From: Cornus controversa
Taxonomy: Eukaryota > Streptophyta > Magnoliopsida > Cornales > Cornaceae
Assembly (NCBI GenBank): GCA_026545225.1
Contig: CM048853.1
Coordinates: 49,959,755-50,023,754, forward strand
Length of the DNA stretch: 64,000 nt
Direction of reading: 5' to 3'
The notes beneath the pieces are model-generated. The model worked only from the letters and a program-made list of their open reading frames with translations. It was not told where the DNA came from and ran no database searches. Positions 1-12,300 of the stretch are shown one piece after another. The translations under genes and the position numbers were made by a program. Position 1 is the first letter of the stretch, and each line of letters begins with the position of its first letter.

Positions 1-378
1 AGAAGTTTAAACTTCTGATATTATTAAACATAGGTTGTAGACTTGTAGCTACTCACCAGCCCCTGACTGTAGTGATCTTTAAGTCTGCTGGTTTTTGACT
101 TTCTTGATAGCACAGATATTTGCACCCTTACCCTTGTTTGAGATAACAGAAAGTCGGATATTTAAAATAAACTACATAGTGTTGTGACTGCTTAGTGCTG
201 ATAGAACACATAATTTAACTTCTGTCTAGTTATTGTTACTATTTTTTCACAAAAAACGTAGGTCCAGTAGTTGGAAACTTTGTATTAATATCTAATTCTC
301 CCAGAAGAACAAGAAGAACAAATAAGGAGATGTTTAATTTATGTTTACAGAAATTCTTGATGTTATGCTTTTCTCTAG
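1..378 (+). other. NAGLU intron, 3' part
   Basis: Sequence before the first visible NAGLU exon. It ends in a pyrimidine-rich acceptor (ttctctag at 371-378). I see no exon, RNA gene or transposon here; the preceding exon must be outside the window. Confidence 0.7.
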
Positions 379-3300
379 GATAAAAGGCACTACCGCAGTT
401 GAAATTGCATCCGGCCTCCACTGGTATTTAAAATATTGGTGTGGTGCTCACATTTCATGGGACAAGACTGGTGGCATTCAGATAATTTCTGTCCCCAAGC
501 CTGGAGCATTGCCTCTTGTGTCTGATGAGGGAGTTATGATTCAACGTCCAGTCCAGTGGAATTATTACCAAAATGTTGTGACTTCCAGTTGTAAGTACTA
601 ATTTTCCAGACTGTTTCCTTCAATTAGTTATCATTCTTATCTTGGGTAGATGGTATGTATTTACTACCATTGCATAATTTACTCATTCTCACCTGCCATT
701 GCCTAAACTAAAAAGGAAAAAAATGAATCTAGGTTAAAACTGCTGTTATGATGCAACTGTGGATCATTATCCCATCTACTATATGAATCTTATGCCCCCT
801 TAGTTGCTCTTAGCTTATTTTATATAATAAACTTAAACACTTGAATTATGAAATATACTTGTCAGGTGCATGTCCAATAAGATAAGTGAGTACAAAATGG
901 CCTAAAAATGGCACACTGTTCAGTATCCCATATAAGATTGGGTGTGTTAACAAAAGAGTTATTTTTTCACTTTCTTGCATTACTTGGAGTGTGCCAAATG
1001 ATGGTGTTTTGGCTAATACTATTGGTGTGGACATCATAATTTTTTTTTATATCAATTTTGAACTATGTCTCCCCTGTTTTTAACTAGGGAAAAGGTGGAG
1101 TATTATGATGATCTACTGCTTAGCAATTATTTGTGAATTTGGATGGAAAGGAATGTGAGAATCTTTCACTATGAATAGACATCAAGTCCACCTGAGGGAG
1201 TGTCATGGTTACCTTACCTCTAAAGGTTCCAAGAATGTCCTACATCTATGGTACTAGGAGTCTAGGTGTTAGAGGTTCATTCTTGTCCCATATCGGATCC
1301 AGATGGGAAGGAGAATGGGCGGGTAGGCAACACTACCCAGCAACTTAGGCTTTTGGGTCATTAGTAAGCGCCCGACCCGTACCGGTTAGTACTAGAGTCA
1401 GACCCAATCCTTGATCCGGTGTCACGCAAAGCACCAAGTCTGGAGGTCCGGGTCTGCCACCTGGGTATGTAGGGTGGTTCGACCGCAACTAGGGCATTGT
1501 GAGTTCAGGTGGGGGAGAATTTTACATATTTTGTGGCTGTGAATCATGTGATTGCCAAGGACTTAGAAACTCATAATTTGGTGTATACTCAGCTCAACAA
1601 AGCCTTTCTTTCAACTACTTGGGGTCGGCTAAATGTGGTGTATAATCATCTAATATTTAATATATAATCCTCTAATATTTTCTCAGAAAAGGAAAAAAGA
1701 AACTTGCATGGCGGTTAGTAGAAATTTATATAATTACAGAATTTGGTCAAAGATAACATTCAATGTTAAAGAAATCTGGGAGGCCTTTCATGCTGGTATG
1801 TTCTTAAAAATCTGAATAATCTCTCTCTCTCTATATATATCTATCTATTTATCTCAAGGTTTGTTTAATTCAGTTCTAAAAAATAGTTTTCAATAACTTT
1901 GGGAACAACATTGTTCTCTGAAATTAGGTGTTTTCCCACTTAGTTTTCAGAAAACTGTCAACAAAACAAAATTTTCATATTCTTTTCTATTTTCTAGTTC
2001 TCTGAGAACTGTTCTAATATGCATTAGAGGTTTATTGAACCCATGTAAAATTACAAAATATTTTTACTTATAAAAAAAAAGAAATATACAGAATAAATTT
2101 AAACAGATCTAAACATACCACTGTTACCGATAGTACTGAAGTTAATTGTACTGAGTCACCACTTTCCCCTCTCCCTACCTTTTCTTTTGGCCTCATAATA
2201 GGAATTTAGAGTTGGGAATCATGTCAAGACATTTTAGGCTGTCAAAATTTAATCTTCACTGAAGGCATGGGACTTTTAACTAGTGATAACAGTTGAAAAA
2301 AACATCTAATATTTGCTGTTATCTGTTTTCTGTCAAATTTTTGTTTTCACTTGTTGTAAATTGTTAAAAGGAAGAATCTATCTATTGATTTTTATCTTTA
2401 TTTTTTATCATAGGTTATTGAACGTGAAAAAACACCGACAACAACTAATAGAATGATTAAGAACTTAACAAGGCCGGTTAGTTTTTCACTTCCAAAATAT
2501 GAGAAATGAGATGTAGTTCTCTTGCTTTATTGATATTTTAACTTTTTTTTTGACATTTTAGGCTGTCAAAATTTAATCTTCACTGAAGGCATCGGACTTT
2601 TAACTAGTGATAACACTTGACAAACATCTAATATTTTTAATGCTGCTGTTGTCAATAGCTATTATTAATACTTAAAAAACATAATTTCATCATCTTATTT
2701 ACAGATTCATATGTTTGGTGGGATTGGGGAAGGTGGGAGAAGGAGATAGATTGGATGGCTCTTCAAGGAGTTAACCTGCCGTTGGCATTTACAGGGCAAG
2801 AAACAATTTGGAAAAAAGTTTTCTCGGTAAACAAATATATCCACTGTTAACTATTTTGATATGCTCACCAGTCTCTTATCTGTTACAAAGCAATCTTATA
2901 CTATGTTGGAGCTCAAAACTAGAGTGCTTGTAAATTTTAGTTCAAGATACTTTGCTGGAATGTAAAAAATTATCGTGTCTCTTTCTCTATTGGTAAGTGA
3001 AATATACTGTTGCACATTAGATAATTTCAGGCCAGATAGTAGGTAGATAGATAAGTCATAATTACTTATAAAAAAGAAGAAGATAGATAAGTCATAATTA
3101 TTGAATTTGCTTCTCTGTCCAACAATTGTAACGGTCAATATATCTGCTCTATTTTGAGCCTTGATTCTCCTTGGCAGGGCTTGGCACTGCTAGATACTTG
3201 CTTTTGTAATTTGTAAAAGTTTTTGTCCCTGAACCATCTGACTGCAAATGGTATACAGTGGCAAAAGGATTCAAAAATACATCTAGCCAAAATTTCATAG

Positions 3301-6300
3301 ATATACACAAAATTGTTAATATCTTGAGAGGGCCCACACCATTTAGAAGTTGATATATGTATATATATATATATATATATATTTTGGGGTGGGGAGGGGG
3401 GAGGACACTATAAATTTTCTAAAAATTAGTGTATAAAATTAGATCTATTTTCTAGGGATTTGAAAAACCTACTCACTACAGTGGTCTGCCCCTGCCTCAA
3501 GCTTATTCCTGCTATTCTGCATTAGGTTAATTTTAAGTTTAAGTTGCAGCCTCACTCAGTGCCCCAGATGAGTACATCCAAGCTCAATTCTATCCTTCTA
3601 ATTTTTTCTCTGGTAGCAGGATTTTAATATTAGTGCGCAAGATTTGAATGATTTCTTTGGTGGACCTGCTTTTCTTGCCTGGGCTCGCATGGGAAATTTG
3701 CACGGGTATGCATATGTGATTCTTATATATATACACACAAATATATATATGTCTAACCTATTCCTTTTCAATTATAAATTGCAATTTGAGAGTTAATATT
3801 TTTAGAAATCAGTTTATATGTCATCGCATCTAGTTTAATATCATACATCATGATTTCCAATCAGATTGCACTGATCTTCATCATTTAAATTATAGCATGA
3901 AGAAGAATATAGAAGGACTGCTAATAGTTGTTCTTTTGAATATATGTTTTCCTTTGAGTTACTTATTTGAAATAAATAGAACATTAAGTTCCTTCAGTAA
4001 ATGAAAATGGTGTATAAATTCAAAGATGTCACTACGATGAAATACATTCCAAAATGTAAGAGAAAAGAAGAAAATCAAACGTGTGTCTGTATCATAAAAA
4101 GATAGCTCTGGATGGAAATTCTCATTATGCAATTTTGGCCATCTTGCTGCCCTTTTTAAACTGGAAATGCACTTGGAGTTCATCTCAAATTAGTCAATAT
4201 TGGAATTTACACAAGCATCTCACTTTTTGTTGTCCTGGGGTTGATTAATGAGATAGAAGATATGACAACTGATCATTCTTAAATTTCTGAGATCTAATTC
4301 CACTGTTATATTTTATTTTGTTTCTGTTTTAATTCATGAATTGTATTTTATTGTCTTTTCTTGATTAGCTATGTAAGTCATTGCTTGTTGTCTAAATATT
4401 TCATATTTTGTCAACAATAAGAATTGACCCACACACCTACCCCTCCCTCTATATATTGGTGCTACGATTCTAAGATTGCTTTGGCCTTTATTTTTTATTT
4501 TGTCTTTTATATTCTAACATTTATTATATAACAGGTGGGGTGGGCCTTTGTCACAAAATTGGTTGGATCAACAGTTAGTGTTGCAGAAACAAATATTATC
4601 TCGAATGATAGAGTTAGGCATGACTCCAGGTATGATTCAGCTTCATAATTGAAAGGACCTTTCCCTAATGGATTTCATGACACATTATGTTTTACGGAAT
4701 TATCCATTGATACTGTACTTATCTCTTTACCCAATTCAAAATTTGATTAAAGGGGCATATCGTTCTTTAACGAATTCCTCGTTATTTTGACGACTTGTCT
4801 GATTAGATAATTTTTTTTTTCTTTTTCTAGTGCTGCCATCGTTCTCTGGGAATGTGCCAGCAGCATTGAAAGAGATATTCCCTTCTGCAAATATAAGTAG
4901 ACTTGGGGACTGGTATCTCACTTTTGCTCTTTGATGTTCCTATATTTGCTTTATAGTTTATTCTATCAAAAACGTTACTTTTTTTTTTCCTTTTTGGAAG
5001 TATTGTTGTTCTTAAGAAGTTGGGGCTTTTTTCATGTTTCAGATTTACAAGTTGTAATATTGCACTTAGGACCTAGAATATAATATGATCATATTATTAC
5101 TCCCCAATCTTCATTGCTTTCTATCCTTTGCTTTCAATAAAATTTCCCAGTAGAAGAAAAAGGAAATAGTAAGAATCATGTCTTATTTCTTGTTTTAAAT
5201 AGAATGATGCTAGATTAGGTCTAAGTCTTTGTATGATCGTCTTTTCAATTGCCAAAAATGATATCCATGAATATGTATAGAGCCTACAGCGCTGGTACAG
5301 TTGTTGATTGGCATGTAAAGTTTGATCTTTTGTTGTTTACATGGTTAACTGCATGCTATTTGATTTGAAGCCAATGCTTGGAGCAGTTCCTCAAAATCAT
5401 AAATTCCACATGGTACTAGCTTGGAGTTGTTGCTATTTTCCTATATCTTATCCTTCCTCTTGTTAAAACTTTAATGATCACAAAATTCTGTTGTAGTTAC
5501 TCTGTTACTTTGACAGCTAAGAGTCTAATGGAGTTGGGGTGGAAGTTTGTCAGAACTACCTTTCATCAATTTAATGTTGGTTTTCCACTATAAGAGAAGT
5601 AAAAAGGAAAAAAAACAAAACAGATCAAGGCAGTAACTTAGAAGTTTTTTTGCTTATATCTGTGTTTACCAGAACTGCATTATGTTTTCAAAATGAATTT
5701 AGTTGAGATACAAAATTAAATTCCATTATTTTGACTCATGTGGAATCTTGTGTTCTGGACCTCTGGCAGGATTAGGACTGTTGCATTTACTTGTAAAATT
5801 GGTAGCATTTCACTACAATCATTGTATGGTGTTTCGTGATGTTGCATAGCATCTATCATTCTGAATGGTGGCTTTAGCTGCTTTATACCGTTCTCTATTA
5901 GATTCGCTTTAGCTTTTTGTATATGAACCTAAAGCGAAACACTCTGGAAATATTTCTCTGTCATGCTTCCCACTCTTACTCATGACATACACCAGTTTTC
6001 CCACCTTGGATCTTGGCTTAAGTCGTAAAGCAGTTGCCTGGGGTTGGGATAGGTCTTAGGTTCGAATCTTGCATAGAAAATTAAAGGGAAAAATAAAACA
6101 TACATGATTGAATAACATGAGAAAGATGTTGCACATAGTTGAAGCCAGCTTTAAAAGAGGACATAAGTGCATGATGGATCTGAAACTATCCTTAACCTGT
6201 ACCTTAAGATAATCTTAATGTAGATTGACATATGATGTCCTTCTCTCATTAGTTACTGCACTGGATCTTTTAAGCTACCTGTTGGGTCCCACATTACATA

Positions 6301-9300
6301 TAGACATTAGAAGGACTCTGAATGCCTCTTATCGTAACCATTGTTTATCAGATAATCCATACTTGAAACATATAAGATATAACATATATCTTCTTGGTTT
6401 GGTAGGGGTAAAGGAGAGAAGTAACCTTTTGTGGGTAGAATTTGGCATGGGGTTCATTGGGAGAATCATAGTGATATTCAACATCAAGATGGGACAAAGC
6501 TTTTGCTCTTCAAAATAAAACCATGCACATTACAACTTGCCCTGGAAAAATCATTTGTAAAGTCCTTTACAAAATGCTGGTAATAACCCGCTAGTCCCAA
6601 GAAGCCATATATTTCAAATACGTTCTTTGGCCTTTCCCAATTCATTACTGCTTCAATCTTAGAAGGATCTACGGAGACTCCTCCTTCTGACACCACATGT
6701 CCAAGGAACTTCACTTATGTTAGTCAAAATTCACATTTTTTATATTTGGCATACAAACGGTGTTCCCTCAAAATCTGCAATACAGTCCTCAAATGGATCT
6801 CATGTTCCTCTATGGAAGAAGAATACATGAGAATGTCGTCCACAAATACCACCACAAATCTGTCCAAGTACTCATTGAAGACTCGGTTCATTAAGTCCAT
6901 GAATGCCGCCGGTGCGTTTGTCAAACCAAATGGCATCACTAGAAACTCATAGTGCCCATATCTAGTCCGAAAAGCTGTCTTCGGACATGTATCAAATCTC
7001 TAACCCGGAGCAAGTTGGGTGGGACTTGAATGCAGTTAGTGCGTACTGCTCGACGTGGGATGCCAGCAAGCCTCTCGTATGGTGTTGCCGGTATGGGTGG
7101 ATGGCCTTCTGCGGCCCGGCTGGCCCTCGCGGTCAAGCTTCTTGTGGCAAGTGCTTAAGGGTACGTGAGATCTGAACATATGCAATTTATATATATACAT
7201 ATACATATTATATTATATATATATTTAGCGACTAAACTTTGGATTGATATATTCTGGTTAGCCTATTCAAGTTACATCTATTAGGTTGGGCAGCTTTGTG
7301 GAGTCTGGGATGAGTTTGAGCTAGAAAACAAAAGTTTAACATGAATCAATGCCTTATGCATAGTCTACGTGCTTGAAAGAAAGCTCCTATAACTTCATTT
7401 GGAATATCTACCATGAATTGAACTTCTAACACTGTATTTCATTTGATATTTTGTGCCAATTTTTGCTTTTGTATTCATTTTAAGGTTTATGTAAATACTG
7501 AGGCTTCTGGGTCTTCTTTTCACTGACATTTGCAGACTTGTTATTTGTTCCCCTGCTGAAATGAAATTTTATTTTGGAAGCTTGAGATATTACTGCTTCT
7601 CATATGTTATCCACAAATTGAAGTTTCCATTTCTGCTTCATCTTAGGAACACTGTTGATGGTGATCCTCGGTGGTGTTGTACTTTCCTTCTCGATCCTTC
7701 TGATCCTTTATTTGTGGAAATTGGGGAGGCTTTTATTAAGAGACAAATTAAAGGTTCGCTACGAATCTGTTAGTCACTTGAGTTCTGAGTTAAATTAACA
7801 AAGTATGCAGATTTTCCCTAGTGTTTGATGGTTTTGACCTTGAAAATTATTTGATACTCGGGAAATGGAAATATGAAGAAACAGAATTTTGAAATGCTGG
7901 AATGGGCATGTATTCATGTTCTTTATGGTCTCTTTGGAAGTACTTGGGGAGCACAATTTTGGTACATGTATATGTAATTTTGTACAAAGGCACACATCAT
8001 ATGCATCTGAACATACTTTTACTTGCAGACATGCATAAATGCAACACACGCGAGCATAGTAAGTTTTGCATACATACACATATATAATCCACTTGGGCAT
8101 CCTTTTCATTTGTAGTATGTGTAGAAACTGAAGACTAGAGAGAGAGAAGTTGAAGCTATTTCGTATATTCATTCTATGTAAAATGGGTACAGTATCTCAT
8201 ATATTTGTACAAGGAAATGTAAATGACAATATTACCCCTATGGGTGTAATTACAAATATACCCTAATACATATACATTCTAACACTCCCCCTCAAGCTGG
8301 AGAATATATATCATATAATCCCAGCTTGGAACAAATAGCCTTCAACCGATTATGACCAAGAGCTTTAGTAAACATGTCTGCTAATTGATCTTCAGATTTC
8401 ACAAATGGAGTGGAGATATTCCCGCTTAATATTTTGTCTCGAATGAAGTGACAATCAACTTCAATATGTTTGGTCCTCTCATGAAATACAGGATTAGAAG
8501 CAATGTGAAGTGCTGCTTGGTTATCACAGAATAACGGAATAGGAGTTGTAACAATCATCCCTAGTTCCTCGAGAAAATGTTGTAGCCATGTCAACTCACT
8601 AGAGGTATGGGCCATTGCCCTATACTCAGCTTCAGCACTAGACCTAGCTACCACTGTTTGCTTCTTGCTTCTCCATGTAACAAGATTTCCTCCTACAAAG
8701 GTGCAATAACCTGTAGTAGATCTCCTATCTGAGGGAGAACCAGCCCAATCAGCATCTGTAAAACCTTCCACTTTGAGATGCCCATTCGATTTATACAACA
8801 ACCCAAAACCTGGAGCTTGCTTGAGATATCGGAGAATTCGAAGAACTACATTCCAATGCGGCACCCTAGGTGTTCCCATAAATTGACTTACAACACTGAC
8901 TGCATATGAAATATCAGGCCGAGTAATAGTGAGATAAATTAATTTCCCAACAAACGTCGATATCTTCCAGGTTCATCAAATAAATCACCCTCATCAGACA
9001 CGAGTTTTGTATTTGGATCCATAGGAGCATCGACCGGACGGCCACCTAGCATTCCTGTTTCTTCTAACAAGTCCAACACATATTTTCTTTGAGATAAACT
9101 TATACCTTCTTTGGATCTAGCAACTTCAATACCCAAGAAATATCGAAGTTCACCCAAGTCTTTTGTGTGGAACCGGTTTTGTAAAAACAATTTCAACTTA
9201 ACAATGCCTTCAAAATTGTCACCTGTGATAACAATATCATCCACATACACAACAAGAAAGATGAAACCAGCTCTAGTATGCTGGTGAAATACCGAATGAT

Positions 9301-12300
9301 CTGTCTGACATCTGATAAGACCAAATTCTGATGCTGTCTTGGAGAATTTTCCAGACCAAGCTCTTGGAGATTGTTTCAAACCATACAAAGCCTTCTTAAG
9401 GCGACAAACAGCATGACGATACTCCCCCTGAGCAACAAATCCAGGTGGTTGCTCCATATAAACTTCTTCAGATAAGTCACCATGTAAAAAGGCATTTTTG
9501 ACATCCAACTGAAACAACGGCCAATTACGATTGACGGCAAGCGAAATAAGGACCCGAATAGATGAAATCTTAGCAACAGGGGAAAAAGTTTCATCATAGT
9601 CAAGACCATAGGTCTGAGTATACCTTTTTGCAACCAGACGAGCCTTGAACCGCTCAATAGAACCATCATGATGGTATTTGACAGTGTAGACCCACTTACA
9701 CCCAACTGGGTGGGAACCCGGAGGTAAGGGAACAAGATCCCATGTCCCATTACTATGAAGTGCATCCATTTCAAGTACCATTGCTTGTCGCCAGGCAGGA
9801 TTAGAAAGAGCATCCTGCAAAGTCTTGGGAACAAGAGTGGCAGATAACTGGGATAGAAAACATGAGAGAGCAGGAGATAAATGATTATATGAAACAAAGT
9901 GAGAAATAGGATGGGTAGTAACACACGAACGAGTACCTTTTCGCAAGGCAATAGGAAGGTCAGGAGCATCAATAGGAGGAACCTCAAGAGAAGTAGACAA
10001 TTGGTGGGAGACTGCCTGGGGTCGTCTACTATACACTTGAAGTGGTTTCGGTGTGACAGACTCACTAGAAGAAGAGATAACAGGTAGCGGAAGCAACAAG
10101 TCAGTATTCAAAGTCAGACCGCGGGAAGAGAAGAAAGAAGTGTCCTCAAAAAAGGTGACATCCATACACACAAAATAACGACGAGTGTGAGGGTCCCAAC
10201 ATTTATAGCCCTTTTGAGTGCGAGAGTAGCCAACAAATACACATTTAATGGCACGAGGGGATAATTTATCGGCGCCAGGACGTAACACATGAGCAAAGCA
10301 CACACAACCAAAAACACGAGGAGTCACCACAAATAAAGGACGATCAGGAAAAACAATAGAGGAAGGAGACGTCCAATTTAGAACGGAAGATGGCATACGA
10401 TTAATTAAATAGCAGGCAGTTAAAACGGCATCTCCCCAAAATGCTTTTGGAATATGCATATGTATCATTAAAGTTCGAGCTATTTCAATTAAGTGCCTAT
10501 TTTTCCGTTCTGCTACTCCATTTTGTTGAGGAGTATAAGAACAGGAAGTTTGATGCAAAATACCATGAGAATCACAGAATTCAGAAATAGCACCTTGGAC
10601 ATACTCCATAGCATTATCAGATTGCAAAGTACGAATAACACAATGAAATTGGACCTCAATTTCTTTATAAAACAATTGAAATATAGAAAGAAAATCAGAA
10701 CGATCTTTCATTAAATATAGCCAAGTCATCCGTGAATAGTCATCAACAAAAGTAACAAAATAGGAAAAACCTAAGTTGCTGGTATGACGGGCAGGACCCC
10801 AAATATCAGTATGCACTAATTCAAAAAGAGAAGACCGACGATTATTAATACGGGAAGGAAAAGAAACCCTATAATGCTTGCCTAATTGACATGACTCGCA
10901 GTCCAAAGTAGTGACAGACTTAAGAAAAGGTAGTGCAAACTTCAAGTACTGCAAAGAGGGATGACCCAATCGATAATGCCACTGGTTGGCGGAAACTCGG
11001 GAATGGAGAGCCATACCACTAGTAGACGACCCACAATCCAGGTAGTAGAGGCCATTTTGTTCAAGACCGCCACCAATCGTCTTCTTCGTTTTGAGGTCCT
11101 GAAAAACACAAAAGGAAGGATAAAAGGTCACAGAACAGTTGAGTGCTTGAGTCAGCTTGCTCACAGATAACAAATTAAAAGGAAAGTGAGGAACCAATTG
11201 CACAGAAGATAATGAAATAGAAGAAGTGGGTCTAATTGTTCCCTGACCAATAATAGGACGAGTTCGACCATCGGCTAAAGTAACAGAAGATGTGGACGTA
11301 GATTTGCGAAGGTGAGAAAATAAATATTCATTATCGGTCAGATGGGTAGATGCCCCAGAGTCAAGAACCCAAGGAGAGGAGGACGCCTGTAAGTTCGAAA
11401 AACAAGCAATGTTACCTGACTGGGCAAAGGTAGCAACACCGTCACGGGACTTGTGTTGTGCCTGGTGGACCAAGGCACGGAACTCAGCACGGGATAATGT
11501 GACAAGATCACTAGGAGATGAGTTGGGTTGTGAGACAGAGGCAGTAGAGGCTGAATGCTCAGAATGATCGTATGCACGAGATGGGTGAGAAGCAACAGTG
11601 TCGGAGGAAATAACTGCTTGATTTGCCCATGTGGGTTTTCCATGAAGATCCCAACAGTACTCAATAGTATGATTGGTGCCATGACAGTGGTCACAATGAC
11701 GAGTATCGACACGGGCATTGCCACGACCACGCCGACCTCGCCCCCTATCACGACCACCATAACTGCGAGGACCACCCATATTGCCTCCATAGCTACGGTT
11801 GCTACTGGAAGGACCACGACCGCGGGAAAAAGGTGGAGTAGAAGATGGAGTCAGCATCGCTGAATGTTCTTTCCCAACGGATTTGGCCGGTGATGATTCA
11901 GCAACTCTAAGTAAGCGAGCATAAATGTTACCCAAAGAGGGGAGTCTGCCATCACCAGCAAGAATTTGATCTCGAATAGTCTGAAGACTAGTATCTAAAC
12001 CAGCAAGAAAAATGGAGACATGAAATTCCTCGCGTTGTCGTTTTTGAATCTCGAGATCTGTGGTCAGTGGATGGTATTGATTCAATTCATCCAACAAGCC
12101 TTTGAAGGCACTGTAATATTCATTGATGCCTTGGCCTGACTGACGGAACAAAAACATCTTTTCATACAAAGAGTAGATTCGTGAAATATTCTTATCCATT
12201 GAATAGGTTTCTTTAACTGCATCCCAGATTTCCTTTGCAGTATCCACGAACATAAAGTTGGCTGAAATGGAGGAGTCCATACTATGCCACAACCAGGACA

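Larger units (their letters stand above)
4913..7646 (+). other. NAGLU intron (2.7 kb) hosting SINE, gypsy and PR-4 fragments
   Basis: Begins GTATCT and ends CATCTTAG. It holds the SINE-like sequence near 6005, the gypsy RT fragment at about 6515-6990 and the PR-4 fragment at 7003-7165, all listed separately. The remainder (4913-6000 and 7200-7646) is AT-rich with nothing recognisable except an AT microsatellite around 7185-7225. Confidence 0.7.

Noticed and set aside
6939-7136. Minus-strand open frame over the PR-4 fragment
   Set aside because: Antisense of the barwin piece; the LRVRD resemblance to gypsy RT is limited to a few residues and out of frame with the RT fragment.
9376-10065. 229-codon minus-strand open frame
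   Set aside because: Overlaps the real RT-coding frame of copia element 1; no family resemblance.
11338-11817. 159-codon minus-strand open frame
   Set aside because: Shadow of the copia gag-pol frame in another reading frame; hydrophobic low-information product.
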